From positions 1-64,000 of the forward strand of contig JAWVFH010000025.1 of assembly GCA_033856255.1 (NCBI GenBank): a stretch of 64,000 bases of DNA, in the 5' to 3' direction. The position numbers and the translations under genes were made by a program. Below, piece by piece: positions 58,880 to 64,000 of the stretch. The stretch is from WHSW01 sp033856255. Its GTDB lineage: Bacteria > Actinomycetota > Thermoleophilia > Solirubrobacterales > 70-9. The stretch's first letter is position 1. Each line of letters starts with the position of its first letter. The notes beneath the pieces are model-generated. The model saw nothing but the letters and a program-made list of their open reading frames with translations. It searched no databases and was not told the origin of the DNA.

Positions 58880-59635
58880 TTACTCGGCGGTGGACTTGAG
58901 GCGGCGCAGGTCACGGACCAGCAGCAAGTGCTTGAGGTGGCCGCAGACGGCTGCCAGGCTCTCGAGGTTCTCGACCGCCTCCTTGCGCCGGGCCTGGCTG
59001 CGCGAGCGCAGCTGCGCGCCGAGCAGCTGCTCGAGCAGCGACGACTCGCGGTCCGCGGAGGTCTTGAACACGCGCAGGTTGCGACCGCCGACCCCGAACT
59101 TCGACAGCTCGGCCGCCGCCCGCACGATCTCGAGGTCCGTCTCGTCGTAGGCTTCGCGGCCGTCGCGGCGCTTGGCCGAGACGATGCCGAAGTCCTGCAG
59201 CTCGCGCAGGAACTGCTCGCCGACGCCTGCCTCGGCCAGCAGGTCCTCGGGCGAGAAGCTCGTCACCGGCTCGCCGACGGAGGCGGCGCGTCGCTTCTGG
59301 CTCTCGCCGCTCGGCCGCCGGCCGGTGAAGTCGCCCGTCGCGAGCTCCTGGCGGATCACCCGCAGGGGCAGGAACTCGTCGCGCTGCATCCGCAGGATCG
59401 CCCGCAGGCGCTCGACGTCGGCCTGGCTGTAGAGGCGGTAGCCGCCGGCCGTGCGCCGCGGGGCCAGCAGCTTCTGGTCCTCGAGATAGCGGATCTTGGA
59501 AATCGAGATGTCGTCGAACTCCTGGCCGAGGATCTTCGCCACGGCGCCGATCGTCAGCGCCTTGCGCGGGCGCGAGTCGCCCCGGGAACCCTCCCGCTCT
59601 CGCCCCACCGCTTCCTTGCTCGCCATGACTGCCAT
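58880..59635 (-). CDS. MerR-family regulator (FtsR-like)
   Basis: A 251-residue transcription factor with an N-terminal MerR helix-turn-helix: LTIGAVAKILGQEFDDISISKIRYLEDQKLLAPRRTAGGYRLYSQADVERLRAILRMQRDEFLPLRVIRQEL, and a long C-terminal helical part. Its place right after a GarA/OdhI-like FHA gene matches actinobacterial FtsR (Rv1828/Cg1631), which acts on ftsZ. The ATG overlaps the FHA stop (TAATG), so it is coupled. Confidence 0.9.
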   Translation of the reverse strand: MAVMASKEAVGREREGSRGDSRPRKALTIGAVAKILGQEFDDISISKIRYLEDQKLLAPRRTAGGYRLYSQADVERLRAILRMQRDEFLPLRVIRQELATGDFTGRRPSGESQKRRAASVGEPVTSFSPEDLLAEAGVGEQFLRELQDFGIVSAKRRDGREAYDETDLEIVRAAAELSKFGVGGRNLRVFKTSADRESSLLEQLLGAQLRSRSQARRKEAVENLESLAAVCGHLKHLLLVRDLRRLKSTAE

Positions 59636-60105
59636 TACTTCTCCAGGTAACTGAGCTTGTACTTGCCGATCTGAATCTCGTCGCCGTCGGAGAGCCGGTG
59701 CGACTCGATCCGGCGGCGGTTCACGTAGGTGCCGTTGAGCGAGCCCAGGTCGTCGATGTAGTAGCCGTCCTGGCGGTGGACCAACAGCGCGTGGTTGCGC
59801 GAGACGGTGACGTCGTCGAGGAAGACGGCGGCGTCCGGCGTGCGCCCGATGCTGACCCGGTCCTGGTCGACGGTGAAGCTCTCCCCCGCCCGGCCACCGC
59901 CGGAGCGGATCACGAGCGCCGCGCCCGACTTGTCGACCTCCTCGTCGATGTCGACCGGGGTGAACTCGCCCGTCTCGTCGACCTTGTAGGTCATCGTCGT
60001 CGGCTCGCTGGCGCCCTCCGGCCGTCCCAGGTAGGCGCCGCACTTCTGGCAGTAGTTGGCGCCCTCGGGATTGACGAAGCCGCATTCGGGGCAGTGAACC
60101 GCCAT
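59635..60105 (-). CDS. Zinc-ribbon FHA protein (GarA/OdhI-like)
   Basis: The 156-residue protein starts with a zinc ribbon (C5, C8, C19, C22), then a Thr-rich segment (SEPTTMTYKVDETGE) that recalls the phosphorylated ETTS region of GarA/OdhI, and a C-terminal FHA domain: SIGRTPDAAVFLDDVTVSRNHALL, with DDLGSLNGTYVN. FHA domains bind phosphothreonine; GarA/OdhI control 2-oxoglutarate metabolism under Ser/Thr kinases. The zinc ribbon is extra compared with GarA. It precedes the FtsR-like gene. Confidence 0.9.
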   Translation of the reverse strand: MAVHCPECGFVNPEGANYCQKCGAYLGRPEGASEPTTMTYKVDETGEFTPVDIDEEVDKSGAALVIRSGGGRAGESFTVDQDRVSIGRTPDAAVFLDDVTVSRNHALLVHRQDGYYIDDLGSLNGTYVNRRRIESHRLSDGDEIQIGKYKLSYLEK

Positions 60106-60130
60106 CGCTGAGCTCCCTCCCGACCCGCCC

Positions 60131-60409
60131 CTAGGCGTCTTCCGCGCCGGGCGAGGGGACCTTTCCGAGCAGGATGTCCGTCAGCTGCTGCACGTCGGCT
60201 CCGGTGAGGGCCGACTCGCCCGACTCGCGCTTGACCTTGAGCCGGTTGACCAGCTCGGCGCGGAGGATGTCGATCTTCCCGTGCAGGACACGGCGGTGGT
60301 AGGAGGTCTCCCGCTCCTCGTCGGTGAGCTCGTTGATCAGCTCCTTGAGCTCCTCATCGCTCATCGACCCGATGTCGGGAAAGGTGTCTTCGTCTTCGTA
60401 TTCCGTCAT
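60131..60409 (-). CDS. RsiG-like anti-sigma/c-di-GMP-binding protein
   Basis: A 92-residue helical protein. Helix 1 (MSDEELKELINELTDEERETSYHRRVLHGKIDILRAELVNRL) contains E-x3-S-x2-R-x3-H-x3-D, which matches the c-di-GMP motif of RsiG (E-x3-S-x2-R-x3-Q-x3-D) with Q to H. RsiG binds WhiG sigma with c-di-GMP; in Streptomyces it has two copies of the motif, in Rubrobacter one, with the protein acting as a dimer. This one has one. Its sigma partner is not in sight, and the SigF-like factor at 34770 is a candidate only. The FHA gene follows 25 bases later. Confidence 0.72.
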   Translation of the reverse strand: MTEYEDEDTFPDIGSMSDEELKELINELTDEERETSYHRRVLHGKIDILRAELVNRLKVKRESGESALTGADVQQLTDILLGKVPSPGAEDA

Positions 60410-60497
60410 CTCGTCCTGGCGTCGGCGTGGTTTCCGGCTCCGGCCGGCTGCGGGCGATTATACGGCCGATCCGCAAACTTCAAGTAGAGCTTGATGG

Positions 60498-61106
60498 TTA
60501 CACGCCGGCCTGCGGGCGGCGGCTCAGCGACGCCCGCACGTAGACGATCGTCGCCGCCACGCTCATCGCCACGCCGACGACGAATCCGGCGTCGATGATC
60601 CACCAGTCGACGACCATGCTCCAGAAGATCCCGCCGAAGACGAGGAAGACGCCGATCCGCCCGATCCAGTTGATCTCGAGGTCGATGCCGCGCCGCAGCG
60701 CCAGCTGCGCGAGCACCAGGGTGAGCACCTCGCGCACGGCGAGCACCGCGAGCGCCCAGCGCGGAAGGAGCTCGAAGTGCCAGCAGACGACGGCGCCGGC
60801 GAGCACCGCGCAGCGGTCCACGACCGGGTCGAGCAGCGCCCCCATGCGCGAGTACTGGCCGGTGGCGCGCGCGAGGAAGCCGTCGAGATAGTCGCCCGCG
60901 GTGATCGCGAGGTAGAGCAGCGCGGGCGCCGGCGCCCGCCCGTCGCCGGTGTCGAAGGCGAGCACGACGAAGAGGGGGATCGCCGCCAGCCGCAGGTAGC
61001 CGACCAGGTTGGGGATCGTCCACGGATGCAGTGGCGCCCCCCGCCGGGTCGCGCTCGGCAGCGGCCCGGAGCGATCGATCCCGAACAGCCGGCGCTTCGA
61101 TGGCAT
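60498..61106 (-). CDS. CDP-alcohol phosphatidyltransferase (PgsA-like)
   Basis: A 202-residue membrane enzyme with about six helices and the full CDP-alcohol motif: GDYLDGFLARATGQYSRMGALLDPVVDR (D-x2-DG-x2-AR-x8-G-x3-D-x3-D). It makes a phospholipid head group, most likely phosphatidylglycerophosphate. In mycobacteria pgsA2 lies in the same neighbourhood as garA and the FtsR gene, so the order here is similar. It is followed by RsiG-like, FHA and FtsR-like genes on the same strand, and preceded by proS by seven bases. Confidence 0.9.
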   Translation of the reverse strand: MPSKRRLFGIDRSGPLPSATRRGAPLHPWTIPNLVGYLRLAAIPLFVVLAFDTGDGRAPAPALLYLAITAGDYLDGFLARATGQYSRMGALLDPVVDRCAVLAGAVVCWHFELLPRWALAVLAVREVLTLVLAQLALRRGIDLEINWIGRIGVFLVFGGIFWSMVVDWWIIDAGFVVGVAMSVAATIVYVRASLSRRPQAGV

Positions 61107-61113
61107 CTCGGCC

Positions 61114-62799
61114 TCAGGCGAGCTGATCGAGGATCTCGCCGGCGCGCCGGGCGGCGTCGGCGACGGCGAGCCGGTGGTCGGCGCCCGAGCGCCGCTCCTG
61201 AGCCTCCACCTCGCCCTCGGCGAGGGTGCGCTTGCCGACCACTAGCCGCAGCGGGCAGCCGAGCAGCTCGGCGTCGGTCAGCTTCTCCCCCGGTCCCGCC
61301 TCCCGGTCGTCGAACAGCGCCGGCAGGCCCGCCTCGGCGAGCTCCTGGTAGAGGCGCTCGGCCGCCTCGAAGGTCTCCTCCCCGGCCTTGCCGAGTGCCA
61401 CCAGATGCACCGCCCAGGGGGCCAGCGATCGCGGCCAGACGATGCCCTTCTCATCGGCGCCCTGCTCGATCGCAGCGGCGACGATGCGCGCCGGGCCCAT
61501 CCCGTAGCTGCCCATCACGATCGGCCGCTCCTTGCCGTCGGGATCGAGGAAGGTCGCCCCGAGGGGCTCCGAGTAGCGGGTGCCGAGCTTGAAGATGTTG
61601 GCGACCTCGACCGCGGTCTCGATCTCGATCGGGTCGCCGCCGGGGGACAGGTCTCCGGCCTCGACCGAGCGCAGGTCGAGCTCCTCGAAGCTGAAGTCGC
61701 GCCCCGGCTCGACGCCGATCAGGTGCGCGTCGGGCCGGTTGGCCCCCGCGAAGTAGCCCGAACCCTGGATCGCGGCGTCCTTGATCACCGGCACCTGGGC
61801 GCCGACCGGCCCGATGAACCCGGGCGGGCCGAGCTCCGCCTCGATCTCCTCCGCCGTCGCCTGGCGGGCGTCGGCGCCGAGCGCGTTTCGCAGCTTGATC
61901 TCGTTCAGCCGATGGTCGCCGCGCACCAGCACCAGCACCATCCCCCTCCCCTCGACGATCACCGGCATCGCCTTCAGGGCCGCGCCGGCCGGAACGCCGA
62001 GCGTGCCGGAGACCTCCTCGACCGTGGTCAGGCCGGGTGTCGGCACCTCCCGGGGGCCGTCGAGGGCCGGCGGCAGCTCAACCGGCTGGGCGGTGGCCAC
62101 GGCGACCTCGACGTTGGCCGCGTATCCGGGCGCCAGGGCGACCTCGTTCTCGCCCGCCTCGCACGGAGCCATGTACTCGTGGGCGCCCGAGCCGCCCATC
62201 ATCCCGACGTCGGACTCGACCTCGTACCAGCGCAGCTCGCAGTGATCGAGGATCCGCGCGTAGGCGCCGCGGTGGAGCTCGTAGCTCGCGTCGAGACCCT
62301 CATCGTCGCGATCGAACGAGTAGGAGTCCTTCATCGTGAACTCGCGGGTCCGCAGGACCCCGGCTCGCGGTCGCGCCTCATCGCGCTCCTTGACCTGCAC
62401 GTGGTAGAGGATCTTCGGCAGCTCGCGGTAGGAGCGGATCTCGCGCGCGACGTGGTAGGTCAGCGCCTCCTCGTGGGTCAGCGCCAGCACGTGAGGCGAG
62501 TCCTTGCGGTCGGCGAGCTTGAACAGCTCGTCGATCTCATAACGGCCGGTCCGCTGCCAGAGCTCCGCCGGCTGCAGGACCGGCATCAGCATCTCCTGGC
62601 CGCCGATCGCATCGATCTCCTCGCGGATCACGGCCTCGACGCGCTTGATCACGCGGTATCCGGCCGGCAGCCAGGTCCACAGCCCGGCGCCGAGCTGCCG
62701 CACGAGCCCGGCGCGCACCATCAGCCGGTGCGACTTCGACTCGGCGTCGGCCGGGTCCTCGCGCAGGGTCGGCAGGAAGTAGGTCGAGAGGCGGGCCAC
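61114..62799 (-). CDS. proS: Prolyl-tRNA synthetase
   Basis: The 561-residue bacterial-type ProRS charges tRNA-Pro. It has motif 1 (GLWTWLPAGYRVIKRVEAVIREEIDAIGGQEMLMP), motif 2 (REFTMKDSYSFDRD), a central YbaK-like editing insertion (VEEVSGTLGVPAGAALKAMPVIVE to about residue 400), and motif 3 (GSYGMGPARIVAAAIEQ), then the C-terminal anticodon domain. GTG start with a TAGGCT box (plus 62809-62814) nine bases upstream. First gene of the operon with pgsA-like. Confidence 0.96.
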   Translation of the reverse strand: MARLSTYFLPTLREDPADAESKSHRLMVRAGLVRQLGAGLWTWLPAGYRVIKRVEAVIREEIDAIGGQEMLMPVLQPAELWQRTGRYEIDELFKLADRKDSPHVLALTHEEALTYHVAREIRSYRELPKILYHVQVKERDEARPRAGVLRTREFTMKDSYSFDRDDEGLDASYELHRGAYARILDHCELRWYEVESDVGMMGGSGAHEYMAPCEAGENEVALAPGYAANVEVAVATAQPVELPPALDGPREVPTPGLTTVEEVSGTLGVPAGAALKAMPVIVEGRGMVLVLVRGDHRLNEIKLRNALGADARQATAEEIEAELGPPGFIGPVGAQVPVIKDAAIQGSGYFAGANRPDAHLIGVEPGRDFSFEELDLRSVEAGDLSPGGDPIEIETAVEVANIFKLGTRYSEPLGATFLDPDGKERPIVMGSYGMGPARIVAAAIEQGADEKGIVWPRSLAPWAVHLVALGKAGEETFEAAERLYQELAEAGLPALFDDREAGPGEKLTDAELLGCPLRLVVGKRTLAEGEVEAQERRSGADHRLAVADAARRAGEILDQLA

Positions 62800-62840
62800 G
62801 GGGCGTCGAGCCTACCGAGCCGCCTACCATCGCCGTTGGC

Positions 62841-63878
62841 ATGAAGTTGATCATCCAGATCCCCTGCCTCGACGAGGAGCGGACGCTGCCGCGGACGCTC
62901 TCTGAACTGCCGCGACGCCTCGAGGGCTTCGACTCGGTCGAGTGGCTGGTCGTCGACGACGGTTCGACCGACACCACGGCCGCCGTGGCGCGCGAGTGCG
63001 GCGTCGACCACATCGTCCGCCTGACCAACAACAAGGGGCTCGCGGCCGCCTTCCAGGCGGGGCTCGACGCGGCGCTGAAGCTCGGCGCCGACGTGATCGT
63101 CAACACCGACGCCGATGGTCAATACAGCGCCGGCGACATCCCGCGGCTGGTGGCACCGATCCTCGACCGCCGCGCCGACATGGTGGTCGGCGATCGCCGC
63201 GTCGACCAGATCGAGCATTTCTCGACGACCAAGAAGCTGCTCCAGCGCCTCGGAAGCTGGGTCGTGCGGCGGGCATCGGGGACCGACGTTCCCGACACCA
63301 CCTCCGGCTTTCGCGCCTACAACCGGGAGGCGGCGCTGCAACTGCTCGTGGTCTCCAATTTCACCTACACGCTCGAGAGCCTGATCCAGGCGGGCAAGAT
63401 GCTGGTCGCGGTCGAGCACGTGCCCGTGCAGACGAACCCGCAGACGCGCGAGTCGCGCCTGTTCCCGACCACGGGCGCCTATGTGCGCCGCAACGCGCTC
63501 GAGATCTTCCGCGCCTACGTGCTCTACGAGCCGCTGCGCGTGTTCGCGACCGCCGCGCTGGCGTTCGCGATCGGGGCCCTGGCCGCATGGATGCCGTTCG
63601 TGCTCGACGTGATCCTCAACGGCGACTCCTCAGGCCACGTGCAGTCGCTGATCCTGGGCGCCGTGCTCGCGGTGATCGCGGTGCAGATGTTCGGCCTCGG
63701 GGTGATCGGCGACACGCTCGCCGGCCAGCGGGTGATCGCCCAGCGGATCTTCGAGCGCGTCCGGCGCCTCGAGCTCAAGGCCGGGGTCGAGCCCTCTCAC
63801 CTGGAGCCGGAGGCGACCGGGTCGGAGCCCGAGGAGGGCGGGCCGGAGCGGCCGCGGCTGAAGACGATCTCCCTGTAG
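62841..63878 (+). CDS. Family 2 glycosyltransferase with two C-terminal helices (DPM1-like)
   Basis: A 345-residue GT2: IIQIPCLDEERTLPRTL, VVDDGSTDTT, VNTDADGQY (DxD), and DTTSGFRAYNREAALQ, followed by two membrane helices (about residues 234-258 and 270-293) and a charged tail. Such enzymes make polyprenyl-phosphate sugars used by GT-C enzymes. A TACCAT box at 62825-62830 lies ten bases before the ATG. Its end overlaps the convergent GtrA-like gene by 82 bases; GT2 and GtrA are usual partners. Confidence 0.9.
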   Translation: MKLIIQIPCLDEERTLPRTLSELPRRLEGFDSVEWLVVDDGSTDTTAAVARECGVDHIVRLTNNKGLAAAFQAGLDAALKLGADVIVNTDADGQYSAGDIPRLVAPILDRRADMVVGDRRVDQIEHFSTTKKLLQRLGSWVVRRASGTDVPDTTSGFRAYNREAALQLLVVSNFTYTLESLIQAGKMLVAVEHVPVQTNPQTRESRLFPTTGAYVRRNALEIFRAYVLYEPLRVFATAALAFAIGALAAWMPFVLDVILNGDSSGHVQSLILGAVLAVIAVQMFGLGVIGDTLAGQRVIAQRIFERVRRLELKAGVEPSHLEPEATGSEPEEGGPERPRLKTISL

Positions 63879-64000
63879 ACGAAGTACTTGCCGAGCGCCG
63901 AGATGCAGACCGAGGCGCCGGTCGCCACCAGGTAGTTGATCTCCAGCCCCAGATGCAGGCCGAGGAAGATCCCGTACTCGAGCACCCGGAAGACCAGCGA
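63797..64000 (-). CDS. GtrA-like flippase, 3' part (cut by right edge)
   Basis: The frame is open to the window edge and ends at 63797. The visible 67 residues contain the last helices (YGIFLGLHLGLEINYLVATGASVCISALGKYFVYREIVF) with the typical GtrA end of an aromatic/basic FVYREIVF turn followed by a short charged tail. GtrA proteins flip polyprenyl-linked sugars. The N-terminal part lies outside the window. It overlaps the GT2 gene tail to tail by 82 bases. Confidence 0.72.
   Translation of the reverse strand, partial: SLVFRVLEYGIFLGLHLGLEINYLVATGASVCISALGKYFVYREIVFSRGRSGPPSSGSDPVASGSR

Noticed and set aside
1..64000. tRNA, rRNA, tmRNA, insertion sequences, prophage or origin of replication
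   Set aside because: I looked for tRNA T-arm and rRNA-like stretches, transposase and integrase motifs and DnaA-box clusters by eye and found none I could support; a covariance-model scan could still reveal a small RNA.

Overview
The window is a gene-dense chromosomal segment of a very GC-rich bacterium. The content points to a deep-branching actinobacterium, most likely class Thermoleophilia (Solirubrobacterales-like). This is an inference from the following: diaminopimelate genes (a DapF-like protein and a DapL-type aminotransferase), a GarA/OdhI-like FHA protein beside an FtsR-like MerR regulator and a PgsA-type enzyme, a single-motif RsiG-like protein, MurT/GatD lipid II amidation genes, a wax ester synthase, a SigB/SigF-type sigma factor, and many WD40-like (PD40) secreted proteins. 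I saw no rRNA, tRNA, CRISPR array, transposase, integrase or phage gene. Both window edges cut a gene.

Layout. 1-5.7 kb: end of a DUF899 gene, GNAT, RNase Y without a membrane anchor, a membrane cytochrome c, class II DAHP synthase, a PD40 protein. 5.7-13.2 kb: crotonase, miaB-miaA-NTF2-like, a diguanylate cyclase with an intact I-site, a DapF-like gene whose two catalytic cysteines are serines, and a PD40-RTX secreted protein bracketed by a duplicated 3' end of dapF. 13.2-18.4 kb: SnoaL-like protein, MFS exporter, M20 peptidase, ECF sigma factor with a membrane partner, and copy 1 of an 81-bp structured repeat. 18.4-33.2 kb: an INSIG-like membrane protein, dapL-ridA, a DMT transporter, a nucleotide-sugar epimerase-like SDR, GH114-like protein, hflX, dut, the operon lipid kinase-murT-methyltransferase-gatD, a cyclophilin lipoprotein, peroxiredoxin and a hydrolase. 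33.2-43.4 kb: DUF3052, PRC-barrel-like protein, an anti-sigma kinase facing its probable SigF-type sigma factor, a possible small RNA with a strong terminator, an AlgH-FMO-FUSC-Vps62-like operon, thioredoxin-TPR, CcdA, and an RlpA-like wall protein behind a c-di-AMP riboswitch. 43.4-53.5 kb: wax ester synthase, ChbG-like deacetylase, cupredoxin plus multicopper oxidase, K+ channel, NagZ-like GH3, a HExxH protease, NAD synthetase. 53.5-64 kb: repeat copy 2, thioesterase, an HTH-TM-RskA-like protein, PD40 protein, an AGPS-like flavoenzyme, the FtsR/FHA/RsiG/PgsA/ProS cluster, and a glycosyltransferase facing a GtrA-type flippase.

Gene expression style. At least twenty genes have a TAnnnT -10 box (usually TAGGCT or TAGCCT) ending only 6 to 10 bases before the start codon, with no Shine-Dalgarno sequence, so leaderless transcription appears to be the default for first genes of transcripts. 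Genes inside operons overlap by ATGA, GTGA or similar four-base junctions. Several divergent pairs use back-to-back -10 boxes that share a central TA. Second-messenger themes recur: c-di-GMP synthesis, a c-di-GMP-type anti-sigma factor, and a c-di-AMP riboswitch.
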